64,000 nucleotides of DNA, from contig CP065012.1 of NCBI GenBank assembly GCA_016699815.1, positions 2,643,001 through 2,707,000 of the forward strand, in the 5' to 3' direction. Positions 26,690 through 35,639 of this stretch are shown in pieces (the stretch's first letter is position 1; every line of letters starts with the position of its first letter). The position numbers and the translations under genes are program-made. The notes beneath the pieces were generated by a model that saw only the letters and a program-made list of their open reading frames with translations, had not been told where the DNA came from and did no database searches. Source of the stretch: Chitinophagaceae bacterium (lineage in GTDB: Bacteria > Bacteroidota > Bacteroidia > Chitinophagales > Chitinophagaceae).

Positions 26690-27256
26690 ATGAAAATATT
26701 GGTTTTTGATAATTATGATTCATTTACCTACAACCTTGTTCACATGGTAGAGAAGATTGTAGGTATAAGGCCAGATGTTTATCAAAACGATAGTATAAGT
26801 CTTGAGAAAGTGAACAATTACGATAAAATTATTTTGTCGCCAGGGCCGGGCTTGCCTTCGGAAGCAGGTTTGCTGCTGCCTCTTATAAAAAAGTATGCTG
26901 TATCAAAAAGCATATTGGGAGTTTGCCTTGGCCACCAGGCAATAGCCGAAGCATTTGGCGGCCGGTTGCTAAATCTCTCAACCGTTTACCATGGCGTAGA
27001 CAGCAATTGTACTGTTTTTAATAACCACAATTCTTTATTTAAGGGGCTTCCTGAAAATATTAAAGTGGGCCATTATCATTCGTGGGTGGTGAGTGAAGTA
27101 GATTTTCCGCAAATGCTTGAAATAACAGCAAGGGATGAAAACGGTAATATAATGGCATTGCAGCATAAACAGTACGATGTAAAAGGCGTGCAATTTCACC
27201 CGGAAAGTATATTGACCCCACAGGGGGAACTGGTATTAGCCAATTGGTTGAAATAA
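26690..27256 (+). CDS. pabA: Glutamine amidotransferase, aminodeoxychorismate/anthranilate synthase component II
   Basis: 188 residues, a class I glutamine amidotransferase that supplies ammonia to PabB or TrpE. The catalytic triad is visible as Cys79 in LGVCLGHQ, and His170 and Glu172 in VQFHPES. The N-terminus ILVFDNYDSFTYNLVH and SPGPGLPSEAG are diagnostic of the PabA/TrpG family. No component I gene is nearby, so a role in folate, tryptophan or both cannot be decided here; the symbol reflects the more likely use of a lone copy. It probably shares the uvrA transcript (8-base gap) and converges on thrC. Confidence 0.9.
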   Translation: MKILVFDNYDSFTYNLVHMVEKIVGIRPDVYQNDSISLEKVNNYDKIILSPGPGLPSEAGLLLPLIKKYAVSKSILGVCLGHQAIAEAFGGRLLNLSTVYHGVDSNCTVFNNHNSLFKGLPENIKVGHYHSWVVSEVDFPQMLEITARDENGNIMALQHKQYDVKGVQFHPESILTPQGELVLANWLK

Positions 27257-27306
27257 TAATTTTATCTTTTACTTTTTGGTGCACTGCTCCGGTGCTACAA
27301 CTTATT

Positions 27307-28608
27307 TTAATTCATTTTTTTTAGGATAGCCGCAAGTTCTTCAACATTATTTTCAATAACAGTAGATTGCTTTTCAAGGGAGTGTATAGATTGGATGTTA
27401 TTGGGCACCGGTACAGGTTCATTAATTAATGGTTCTACAACATCGTAAAATTTTACTGGGTGTGCGGTTTCTACAATAAAACCTTTTGCCTGTGGATATT
27501 GCTGTAAATATTTTTCCATTGCAAAAAAGCCCACTGCGCCATGCGGATCTAAAAGGTATCCATATTTTTTATAAGTGCTAATGATAGTTTCTTTGGTTTC
27601 ACTATCCGAAATGCTGTAAGCAGAAATTGATTTTTTTAATTCCGGGATTTGATGCTGAAAAAGTTCGAGGATCCTTACAAAATTGCTGGGATTGCTTACA
27701 TCCATGGCATTGGATATTGTAGCAATAGTTGATTTGGGGTTTATATTCCCCGTTTTAAAAAATTCCGGAACCGTGTTGTTTGAATTGCAGGCTGCAATAA
27801 AATGTTTTACAGGAAGGCCTGAAACCTTTGCCACTAAGCCGGCACAAATATTGCCAAAGTTGCCGCTGGGTACGGCAATTACCGGGATGCCATACTCTTT
27901 TTTCCATTGCTTGCAGGCAAAGAAATAATAAAATTGCTGAGGCAGCCACCTGGCAACATTTATTGAATTGGCCGATGTTAAAAATAATCCCGGAAAATCC
28001 CCTGAGCGGCTAAAAATATCTTTAACCATGGCCTGGCAATCATCAAAACTTCCTTTTACTTCCAAAGCTTTAATGTTTTTTCCTGTAGTGGTTAATTGTT
28101 TTTCCTGAACAGTGCTTACTTTGCCCGAAGGATAAAGTATTACCACATCAATGCCGGGCACATTATAAAAACCATTGGCAACTGCGCCACCTGTATCTCC
28201 CGATGTAGCTACCAGTACCGTAATTTTTTTAGTGATGTTTTTTGTAAAATAGCCCAGGCATCTGCTCATAAACCTTGCGCCCACATCTTTAAATGCCAAT
28301 GTAGGCCCATGAAAAAGTTCAAGCGATGAAATTTGGCTGTTTATTTCAACTAGAGGAATAGGGAATGATACGGTTTCTGCAACAATAGCTTGTAAAATAT
28401 CATTGGGTATTGTATCGCCTACATAAGGTTTTATGGCATTATAAGCTATGGCTTCGTTACTGGCATGTGAAATGTTTTTTATCCATTCATTGCTGTGGAT
28501 GTGTATTTTTTCAGGAAAATATAAACCTTTATCGGGCGCCTGCCCGTTTAATGTAGCGGTTTTAAAATTTACAACCGGCGACTGTTTGTTGGTGCTGTAG
28601 AAAAACAA
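27307..28608 (-). CDS. thrC: Threonine synthase
   Basis: 433 residues, a PLP enzyme that converts O-phosphohomoserine to threonine, the last step of the pathway. The PLP lysine lies in FHGPTLAFKDVGARFM. The phosphate-binding ATSGDTGGAVANGFY and the VPSGNFGNICAG segment are present. The start is a TTG at 28608: the resulting FFYSTNKQSP matches the usual family N-terminus (YYSTN) and no ATG is available. It is the last gene of the thrA-thrB-thrC operon, 21 bases after thrB. Confidence 0.96.
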   Translation of the reverse strand: MFFYSTNKQSPVVNFKTATLNGQAPDKGLYFPEKIHIHSNEWIKNISHASNEAIAYNAIKPYVGDTIPNDILQAIVAETVSFPIPLVEINSQISSLELFHGPTLAFKDVGARFMSRCLGYFTKNITKKITVLVATSGDTGGAVANGFYNVPGIDVVILYPSGKVSTVQEKQLTTTGKNIKALEVKGSFDDCQAMVKDIFSRSGDFPGLFLTSANSINVARWLPQQFYYFFACKQWKKEYGIPVIAVPSGNFGNICAGLVAKVSGLPVKHFIAACNSNNTVPEFFKTGNINPKSTIATISNAMDVSNPSNFVRILELFQHQIPELKKSISAYSISDSETKETIISTYKKYGYLLDPHGAVGFFAMEKYLQQYPQAKGFIVETAHPVKFYDVVEPLINEPVPVPNNIQSIHSLEKQSTVIENNVEELAAILKKMN

Positions 28609-28629
28609 TTTTATAAATTTAATTTAATT

Positions 28630-29574
28630 TTATTCGGTTACAATTTTTACTCCTTGCGTATTGATGCTGGTAACATGAACCTGATGCAATAGCCCAATGG
28701 CATCATAAATTTTATTCATTTCGGTTTTTACATTTTGAGCAGTTTGCTCATCTTTGCTCAGCATAAAAACAGATGGGCCAGAACCCGATATGCCACCACC
28801 CAATGCACCTGCCCGGATACTTCTTTTTTTAATATCGTTAAATTCAGGTATGAGGATGCTCCTCACCGGTTCTATAATTACATCTTCGAGACTCCTGGAT
28901 ATAAGGTTATAGTCGTGTTGTAATAAACCAGCAACCAATCCGGCAATATTTCCCCATTGTTTTATGGCATCTTTTAGCAATACTTGTTTTTTTAGAATTT
29001 GCCTGGCATCTGCAGTGCGTACTTCTATTTGAGGATGAACAACTGTAACCCAAAGTGGCGGTGAAGAAAGCCTTATGATATCCACAGGAAAAATGCTGCG
29101 GATTAAGGTAATGCCGCCATAAATGCAGGGAGCAACATTATCTGCATGTTTTACACCCGAAGCCGCTTTTTCACCAAATAATGCAAACTGAACCATTTCT
29201 TCTTTTGTAAACGGGTTGCCCAATAAATAATTGGCAGCAACTACTGCGCCTGCTGCACTTGCTGCGCTGGAGCCAATACCGCTTCCGGGGTTTATATTTT
29301 TTTTAATGAAGATATCAAAGCCGGTTTGTGCAGGTAATAATTTTTTTATTTCCAGCAATGCTGCGCCTGCAGTATTTTGAGCCGCATCAAATGGTAAAGG
29401 GAACTCACCTGTATGGGAAATAGTAATTACAGATTTACCGGTAATGGTAACCTGCATTTCATCTGCCGGGTGGTTTAGGCAAAGGCCAAGCACATCAAAG
29501 CCACATACCAAATTTGCTACTGTGCCAGGTGCGCTTACTTTAACTGTTCTTTGAGGATTTGTATCCAATTGCAT
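28630..29574 (-). CDS. thrB: Homoserine kinase
   Basis: 314 residues of the GHMP kinase family, phosphorylating homoserine with ATP. The ATP loop NPGSGIGSSAASAAGAV is intact. The N-terminal VKVSAPGTVANLVCGFDVLG and the C-terminal GALGGGISGSGPSVF motif are classic. It lies 20 bases after thrA and 21 before thrC on the same strand, giving the full path from aspartate semialdehyde to threonine in one operon. Confidence 0.96.
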   Translation of the reverse strand: MQLDTNPQRTVKVSAPGTVANLVCGFDVLGLCLNHPADEMQVTITGKSVITISHTGEFPLPFDAAQNTAGAALLEIKKLLPAQTGFDIFIKKNINPGSGIGSSAASAAGAVVAANYLLGNPFTKEEMVQFALFGEKAASGVKHADNVAPCIYGGITLIRSIFPVDIIRLSSPPLWVTVVHPQIEVRTADARQILKKQVLLKDAIKQWGNIAGLVAGLLQHDYNLISRSLEDVIIEPVRSILIPEFNDIKKRSIRAGALGGGISGSGPSVFMLSKDEQTAQNVKTEMNKIYDAIGLLHQVHVTSINTQGVKIVTE

Positions 29575-29594
29575 TTTTAATAATTTAAAAAACT

Positions 29595-32036
29595 TTAGGC
29601 TTTTGCTGCCCTTAGTATATCTGCAAATACGCCAGATGCGGTAACTTCAGCACCTGCACCTGCTCCTTTAATTACCAATGGTTGTTCGGTATAACGCTGT
29701 GTGTAATACAAAACAATATTGTCTTTTCCATAAAGGTGATAAAAATCATGGTCTTCATTAATGTGCTGCAGGCCAACAGAGGCTTTGCCTTCATCAAATA
29801 CGGCTACAAATTTTAATTTGCAGCCTGCATTTTTAGCATCTGAATATAAAGCTTTAAAATGGGCTTCGTGTTTTTCCATTTGCCTGTAAAAATCATCTAC
29901 AGAACCGTTCATGCATTCTTCGGGTAGAAAACTGTTGTTAATAATATGATCCATTTCAATTGCAAAGCCGGCTTCACGGGCAAGAATCATTATTTTTCTC
30001 ATTACATCTTTTCCACCCAGGTCAAGCCTTGGATCGGGTTCGGTATAACCTTCATCCTGAGCCTGTTTTACTACAGATGCAAAAGGCAGGCTGCCGTTGT
30101 AATGATTAAATACATAATTTAATGTACCGCTCAATACGCCTTGTATTTTTTTTATGTTATCACCACTTTGCAATAAGTCATTTAAAGTAATTATTACAGG
30201 GAGGCTTGCGCCCACATTTGTTTCAAATAAAAAATTGGTGTTATATTCCCTTGCAGTTTGTTTTAATTTTTGATAAACAGAATAGGCAGAAGAGCAGGCA
30301 ATTTTGTTGCAGGCTACTACCGAAATGCTTTTTTCCAGTAAGCCTTTATAAACATCTGCCACTTCTTCACTTGCTGTTATATCTGCAAAAACAGAATTAC
30401 GTAAGTTTTTTTCAATAATTTTTTTTGCAAATATCTTTATGCCATCCTGCAATCCATTGTTCACCAGCTTTTCCCAATTATTTACATCAATACCATTTTC
30501 ATCTATCAAAAAACATTTGCTTTTGGCAATGCCGGTAACTTTTAATTTTAGGCCCAGTTTTTCCATTAAGTAATTTTGTTGCCGGGCAATTTGGGCAATT
30601 AATTTTTTCCCTACATTTCCTGTGCCTGCAATAAATAAGTTTATTTCTTTGTATTCAATTTCAAAAAACGCTTCATGAATTACGTTAATGGCTTTTTTTA
30701 TATCGGCTTTATTGATAACTGCACTTATATTTCTCTCTGAACTTCCCTGTGAAATAGCCCTTATGTTTACCCCGTTTTTACCTAATGCAGTAAATAATCT
30801 TCCACTTATACCGGTGTGGTTTTTCATTTGATCGCCAACCAGTGCAATAATGGCAAGATTGTTTTCTACAACCAAAGGCTCTACTTTTTTTGTGGCAATT
30901 TCGTAAGCAAAAAGTTCATCAATTGCGGCTTTTGCGGTTTTGGCATTATGGGCATCAATGCCTACACAAATGGAATGCTCCGAGGAGCTTTGGGTAATTA
31001 AAATAACATTGATTTTTTGTGCAGCCAATGTTTCAAAAAGTCTTTTTGAAAAACCGGGAATACCTACCATACCACTGCCTTCCAGGCTGATAAGCGAAAT
31101 GTTATTGATGCTGGAAATACCCGAAACGGTACTGCCGGTATTTTTTGGTTTTTTTTCAATTACGGTTCCGGCATCTTTTGGGGCAAAACTGTTTTTAATA
31201 TTTATAGGAATCCCTTTATTCATTGCAGGCTGAATGGTTGGCGGATAAACTACCTTTGCGCCAAAATGCGAAAGTTCCATTGCTTCCTGGTACGATATGG
31301 AAGCAATTGTTTTAGCAGCGGGTACAAGCCTTGGGTCAGCTGTCATCATTCCGGGTACATCGGTCCATATTTCCATGCTTTTGGCATGTAAAGCTGACGC
31401 ATATATTGCTGCGCTGTAATCGGATCCGCCACGGCCAAGTGTGGTATTTATGTTTTTTTCATCTGAAGCAATAAAACCACTTGCAACATAAAGAAGGGTA
31501 TCATTTTCCTTAAAATATTTTTGAATGTTTGTATCAGTGGCATCAAAATTTACCTGGGCATAACCATACTGAGAATTGGTTTTTATTAGTTGGGTAGAGT
31601 CCACCCATTGTACTTTATTACTACTTTCAAGTGCAGCAGCAATAATTTTGGAAGAGAGCAATTCGCCATAACTCATCACTTTGTCTTTAATGCGCAGCGA
31701 AAGCTCTTTTAATAAAAAAATACCGTTGAAGATGTCTTCCATTTCGTTGCATTGCATTTTAATAAAACTGAGTATGCTACTTTGAGATTGGATGGGTATG
31801 AGTTGCCGTGCCGTATCCAAATGCCTTTGCTCTACCTGGTTCAGCAGTTCTTTGTAACCTTCATTAGCCTCAGCAGCCAATAGGGAACATTGCAGCAACA
31901 TATCTGTAATGCCGCCAAGGGCAGATACAACAATGAGTTTTTTTGTATTCATGTGCCTTTGCTCAATAATGGAAATTACTTTTTTAATATTGTCTGCTGT
32001 GGCAACCGAGCTGCCGCCAAATTTTAAAACATACAT
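29595..32036 (-). CDS. thrA: Bifunctional aspartokinase/homoserine dehydrogenase
   Basis: 813 residues, full length for the ThrA/MetL fusion. Residues 1 to about 290 are the kinase (MYVLKFGGSSVATADN; TTLGRGGSDYSAA; EIWTDVPGMMTADPR). About 310-455 hold two ACT domains (ISLEGSGMVGIPG; IALVGDQMKNHTGISGRLF), which usually bind threonine or lysine as feedback inhibitor. About 460-813 are the dehydrogenase, with an NAD(P) loop LFIAGTGNVGKKL and the catalytic region GVLSGTLNYVF and DEGYTEPDPRLDLGG. It is the first enzyme gene of the thr operon, preceded by a threonine-rich leader ORF (32130-32207). A separate aspartokinase lies at 48503. Confidence 0.97.
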   Translation of the reverse strand: MYVLKFGGSSVATADNIKKVISIIEQRHMNTKKLIVVSALGGITDMLLQCSLLAAEANEGYKELLNQVEQRHLDTARQLIPIQSQSSILSFIKMQCNEMEDIFNGIFLLKELSLRIKDKVMSYGELLSSKIIAAALESSNKVQWVDSTQLIKTNSQYGYAQVNFDATDTNIQKYFKENDTLLYVASGFIASDEKNINTTLGRGGSDYSAAIYASALHAKSMEIWTDVPGMMTADPRLVPAAKTIASISYQEAMELSHFGAKVVYPPTIQPAMNKGIPINIKNSFAPKDAGTVIEKKPKNTGSTVSGISSINNISLISLEGSGMVGIPGFSKRLFETLAAQKINVILITQSSSEHSICVGIDAHNAKTAKAAIDELFAYEIATKKVEPLVVENNLAIIALVGDQMKNHTGISGRLFTALGKNGVNIRAISQGSSERNISAVINKADIKKAINVIHEAFFEIEYKEINLFIAGTGNVGKKLIAQIARQQNYLMEKLGLKLKVTGIAKSKCFLIDENGIDVNNWEKLVNNGLQDGIKIFAKKIIEKNLRNSVFADITASEEVADVYKGLLEKSISVVACNKIACSSAYSVYQKLKQTAREYNTNFLFETNVGASLPVIITLNDLLQSGDNIKKIQGVLSGTLNYVFNHYNGSLPFASVVKQAQDEGYTEPDPRLDLGGKDVMRKIMILAREAGFAIEMDHIINNSFLPEECMNGSVDDFYRQMEKHEAHFKALYSDAKNAGCKLKFVAVFDEGKASVGLQHINEDHDFYHLYGKDNIVLYYTQRYTEQPLVIKGAGAGAEVTASGVFADILRAAKA

Positions 32037-32122
32037 AACATATAATTAACTAAAATAATGAATAAGATGATTAAGGTACCGAAGTTTTGTGGGCAACGCC
32101 CCAGTGGATAATATGAGAAAGT

Positions 32123-32141
32123 ACAACCCTTAACGGGTTGT
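32123..32141 (-). promoter_or_regulatory. Hairpin at the end of the thr leader ORF (candidate attenuator)
   Basis: On the minus strand ACAACCC pairs perfectly with GGGTTGT around a five-base loop that contains the TAA stop of the leader. The left arm is made of the last threonine codons, so a ribosome stalled at those codons would change its folding. No U-tract follows directly, so a simple intrinsic terminator is not visible. A second weaker stem (GGGC-GTT-GCCC, around 32085-32096) lies between it and thrA. Confidence 0.55.
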
Positions 32142-32207
32142 GGTAGCAGTTGTAGTAAGAGCGTAAACTGTTATTGTAAAATAAGTATGAAAACTTTTAT
32201 TGCTCAT
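32130..32207 (-). CDS. thrL: Threonine-rich leader peptide of the thr operon (ThrL-like)
   Basis: A 25-codon frame on the minus strand, starting at ATG 32207 and ending at TAA 32130-32132, 93 bases before the thrA start. Nine of 25 residues are threonine, with the run T-T-T-A-T-T-T at residues 18-24, and there is a single isoleucine. This is the composition of thr operon leader peptides such as ThrL of enterobacteria, which let ribosome stalling sense charged tRNA-Thr. Here threonine dominates, so isoleucine sensing looks minor. The stop codon lies in the loop of a seven-base-pair hairpin. No clear Shine-Dalgarno is seen, which is normal for Bacteroidota. Confidence 0.75.
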   Translation of the reverse strand: MSNKSFHTYFTITVYALTTTATTTR

Positions 32208-32314
32208 GTATGCAATAATAGTTATTATTAATGGTAATATAAAAAATAGTTTTAAGAGGTTAACTTAATTTAAAACACCGGGTAATAAAGAGGTTTGAGG
32301 CATTTTTTAAAAAT

Positions 32315-32340
32315 AAAAAAGGGGTTTTGGCCCCTTTTTT
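32315..32340 (-). terminator. Terminator between the T9SS protein gene and the thr operon
   Basis: AAAAAAGGGG and CCCCTTTTTT pair around a six-base loop, symmetric on both strands. It lies 15 bases after the stop of the 947-residue secreted protein on the minus strand, and so isolates the thr operon from the genes upstream of it. Confidence 0.9.
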
Positions 32341-32354
32341 AAAATTGTTGTGTC

Positions 32355-35198
32355 TTATTGTTTTACAAATTTTATTGATTGTTTTAAACCATCAGATTTT
32401 ACATTAATAAAATAAGTTCCAGGTGCAAGCCGGGCAACATTTACCGGTATCCTGTTAATTCCCGGCTGAATAATTGTATAGGTTGTATTTAATTGAATTA
32501 TTGTACCAGCAACATCAGAAATACTTATTTCAAAAGTACCTGCATTTACCGCATCTATTTCAAGCATTGCAGCTGTGGTTAAAGGATTGGGATAAAGTAT
32601 TATTCCGGATGTATTAAAGCTTAGCAGTTTTGTTTCGCTAATACGGTAACTACTGTTGAGGTCAATAATTTTAAGGCGGTAATAATTAGTGCCCTTTAAA
32701 GGTGTATTATCCACAAACTGGTAGTGCATGGTACCATTGGCAGCTACTTCTCCAATAGAAGAAAAATTGATGCCATTACTGCTGCGTTCAATTTCAAAAT
32801 TTTGTACGTTTATTTCATTGGCCGTTCTCCAGGTCAATAAATTTTTTCTTCCGTTTTGCCTTGCTTCAAAATTGGTAAGTAAAAGTGGCAACGGTGTACT
32901 TGGCCCAACGCCGGTTGCATAAGTGCCTCCGGTAATATCTGCTAAGCCATCAAATTGTGCATATAAAACTCCGTTGATGGTATTATTGAGCGTGTTGCTA
33001 TTATAAATAGGATAGGAGTTGAGCACAAAGTCGGGAATAACATGGGCTGCATCTCCCACAAACGATGGCGCCGTTAATTGGAACCATTGTGAGGGTTCAA
33101 GTGTGCCAATGTTTGCGGTAGCAAAATTTGAAGCAGCATTATCCACTAATACTTTATCGGCAGGGTTGTAAAAGAAACGTAAGTTTACCGGAGCAGTAAG
33201 CGTATTGCCCATCAAATCAACATTCCAGTAACGTTGCAAAGTATAGGTGGCTTTTTTGGTTGGTATATCAGTAGCAGAGAAAAAACCTGCATCTAATTGT
33301 ACACGGGGAATGGCATTGGCTTTGGGTAATGCATTGGCGCCGGAATTTCCGGGGTCCCAGTTAATAGAAAGCAGGTAGCTGTTTAAGTCTGCCGGATCAG
33401 AATAATAAGTCCAGCCTGCATCTTCACAATTTTTCACTAATGCAACGCCATTTGAGGAAGCTCCGGAGAGTGTAGCAGCCGGGCCGCTGATAAATGTGGA
33501 TGCAATGGTATCATTCAGTTGGTCATCGTCTCCGCTTAGTGTTACAAAAGCAGTGTCGTAGTTGGTTCCGCTATTGGGTGTATTAATTCCATTAAATGCA
33601 ATTACTTCATTACCACCGGCATTAATGCTGGTAGTATTGTTTAATGTAGCATTGTAGGTATTTGCACCGCCAATATTTAATGTAACTGCTGCAGTACCGG
33701 GTGCAATAGGGTTGGTGCCGGCATTCGAAATAGTAACGTTGATATTTTTGGTGCAATTAGCAGCAGATTGTGAACTGATGCTTATTGCAGCAGCATTTAT
33801 GGCCAATAAATGTTTCGGTTCAATCATTAACCGGTAAGGCGTAGTGGTTACGGCATTCATATCTATCCATGTGCTTGTAGGAACATTATAATAGTAAAAA
33901 GCGCCCTGCCTTATTGGAGATTCTTTTTGGTACGATAAAAAAATACTGCTGGCAGAAACCACCTGCCTTACACCTGCATAAAAATCACCGGCATTAATTG
34001 CAACAGGCGTTGGCAATACAATATTATTGTATCCTAGGTTTGTAGTGAGATTTACAGGAGATTCCCAAATTAAGTTTCCTGGGGAGCCACCTGGGCCTGT
34101 AGCATCCCAAAATGCAATTTTATAACTACGTCCGGGCGTATTGGAAAAATGCAACCGCATTTGAATAATGCTGGTATTGATATTGGTATTATATTTTGCA
34201 GCAAAGTCAACCGTTGAAGAAGTAGAACCGGTAGAACCAAAAGGTGCAGATCCATCGGCATATGCCCAGGTATTTTCATTTACAATTTGTGTACTACTTT
34301 TGCTGTCGTTTGCAGTAAAATCATCTGCAGGAATAGAAACCGCAATATTATTATTGCCTAATACCGCAGGAGAAAAACTGGTAAAGGTTACCAATTGAGA
34401 AGCGTCCGGTGTAAGTGTAGTGATGGTTTGAACATCGGTAAATGTATTTGCTCCTGTAATATTTAAAGTAACATTGAGGTTGTTGGCAGTAGTGGTACCA
34501 AAATTTTTAATTAATGCAGTAACCGTATGTGGTGTACCGTTGGGGATGGGTAAACGACCAAGTGTATAAACTTCCTGTACCGCTATATCGGTTACAAATT
34601 CATGCTTTAATCTTAAGGCCGGCCTGAAAGCGCTTTGAGCCAATACGGTACTTCCGCTCAAAGCAGCCGTACCATTGTAGCGGCGGGTAGTAGTAAGCGT
34701 AAGGTTTACAGAGTTGCCATTTGACGTTTGGTAGGTAAACCCGGTATGGGAAGTATTGTCTGTGCGTTCAACTAGTACCTGCAGGTTGTCTCCGTTGTTT
34801 CTTACAAATGCAGTGCTTAATGTAATATCGGTAAATCCTGTTGCAGTAATAGAAACGCTACCGCTAAATACCAGGGTGTAACCTGCTGTTGTATAAGTGC
34901 CGGTAGTAAGTGTGGTTGTTGTAGATGGTACATTCTTCATGTAAATATTTACATTATTGAATGTGGTTGTTGCTCCTACCGCAACTGCTTTAAAGGCTAT
35001 TTTTTCTATTGCCGTTGCAACAGAAGTAAAATTGCCTGCGCCAATTTCATCGCTGGTATACAATGATTCGCTGGCATGGTAAAGGTTATTGCCTAAGCCA
35101 ATAAGGCCAGAAGTGCCGCCGGTATTGTCTATAGTAATGGTTTGGCTTTTGGTAATATAAATACAGCCACAAAACAGTATGGTTAAAATTGCTTTCAT
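32355..35198 (-). CDS. T9SS-secreted multidomain protein with type A sorting domain
   Basis: 947 residues with a signal peptide ending near ITKSQT. The body is built of beta-rich units low in charged residues and high in Thr, Ser and Asn. A CARDB-like module is visible around TDIAVQEVYTLGRLPIPNGTPHTVTALIKNFGTTTANNL, and a second similar one around TKNINVTISNAGTNPIAPGTAAVTL. A fibronectin-like unit precedes the end (LPLLLTNFEARQNGRKNLLTWRTANEINVQNFEIERS, a Bacteroidota-wide motif before sorting domains). The last 80 residues (ILYPNPLTTAAML onward) are the T9SS type A sorting domain. No catalytic motif is seen; an adhesin or surface-layer role is a guess. It is 26 bases downstream of the DUF4293 gene. 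Confidence 0.85.
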   Translation of the reverse strand: MKAILTILFCGCIYITKSQTITIDNTGGTSGLIGLGNNLYHASESLYTSDEIGAGNFTSVATAIEKIAFKAVAVGATTTFNNVNIYMKNVPSTTTTLTTGTYTTAGYTLVFSGSVSITATGFTDITLSTAFVRNNGDNLQVLVERTDNTSHTGFTYQTSNGNSVNLTLTTTRRYNGTAALSGSTVLAQSAFRPALRLKHEFVTDIAVQEVYTLGRLPIPNGTPHTVTALIKNFGTTTANNLNVTLNITGANTFTDVQTITTLTPDASQLVTFTSFSPAVLGNNNIAVSIPADDFTANDSKSSTQIVNENTWAYADGSAPFGSTGSTSSTVDFAAKYNTNINTSIIQMRLHFSNTPGRSYKIAFWDATGPGGSPGNLIWESPVNLTTNLGYNNIVLPTPVAINAGDFYAGVRQVVSASSIFLSYQKESPIRQGAFYYYNVPTSTWIDMNAVTTTPYRLMIEPKHLLAINAAAISISSQSAANCTKNINVTISNAGTNPIAPGTAAVTLNIGGANTYNATLNNTTSINAGGNEVIAFNGINTPNSGTNYDTAFVTLSGDDDQLNDTIASTFISGPAATLSGASSNGVALVKNCEDAGWTYYSDPADLNSYLLSINWDPGNSGANALPKANAIPRVQLDAGFFSATDIPTKKATYTLQRYWNVDLMGNTLTAPVNLRFFYNPADKVLVDNAASNFATANIGTLEPSQWFQLTAPSFVGDAAHVIPDFVLNSYPIYNSNTLNNTINGVLYAQFDGLADITGGTYATGVGPSTPLPLLLTNFEARQNGRKNLLTWRTANEINVQNFEIERSSNGINFSSIGEVAANGTMHYQFVDNTPLKGTNYYRLKIIDLNSSYRISETKLLSFNTSGIILYPNPLTTAAMLEIDAVNAGTFEISISDVAGTIIQLNTTYTIIQPGINRIPVNVARLAPGTYFINVKSDGLKQSIKFVKQ

Positions 35199-35224
35199 AG
35201 TTATATGTTTAAATTATAATTGAT

Positions 35225-35635
35225 TCATCGCAACCGGTTGCTTTCTCTCACAATTTTATTATCACGAATAATTCCCCTTATTGCCAAAAATAAAAAGAGA
35301 AGAATAAATAAATGAAATATAGATGTCAGTACAAAATGCCCTTCGGCATATTGCACAGAATAATTGTAGTATAAAATTATCAAAACACATTCCAAAATCA
35401 TGCTTCCGGCAATAAATTTTATTTGCATTGCCCGGTTTTTATATAAAAAAATGGATAGAAGGGCTGTAACGCCAATAGCTACAGTGAAAATGATAAGTAA
35501 AAAGTTGTCTGTTGCCTCCAGGGTAGATGAAGGCACTCCTGTTTTATCAGTTCCCATATAAAAGGGGAATTTAAGAGTAGCAAATGAGCATATTGAAGCC
35601 AGCAGCAGCCAGATAGATTGAATTCGTTGTAACAT
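35225..35635 (-). CDS. DUF4293 family membrane protein
   Basis: 136 residues with four membrane helices. The N-terminus MLQRIQSIWLLLASICSFATLKFPFYMG is the hallmark of DUF4293 (usually MIQRIQTIYLLLA), a Bacteroidota-specific family of unknown function. The second and third helices (LLIIFTVAIGVTALLSIFLY, IAGSMILECVLIILYYNYS) are typical. It starts four bases after the glyA stop, so it is co-transcribed with glyA and probably with the secreted protein that follows. Confidence 0.85.
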   Translation of the reverse strand: MLQRIQSIWLLLASICSFATLKFPFYMGTDKTGVPSSTLEATDNFLLIIFTVAIGVTALLSIFLYKNRAMQIKFIAGSMILECVLIILYYNYSVQYAEGHFVLTSIFHLFILLFLFLAIRGIIRDNKIVRESNRLR

Positions 35636-35639
35636 GGTT

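Noticed and set aside
27257..27306. Possible terminator between the convergent pabA and thrC genes
   Set aside because: Only a weak imperfect stem (GCAC/GTGC) without a following T-run can be drawn.
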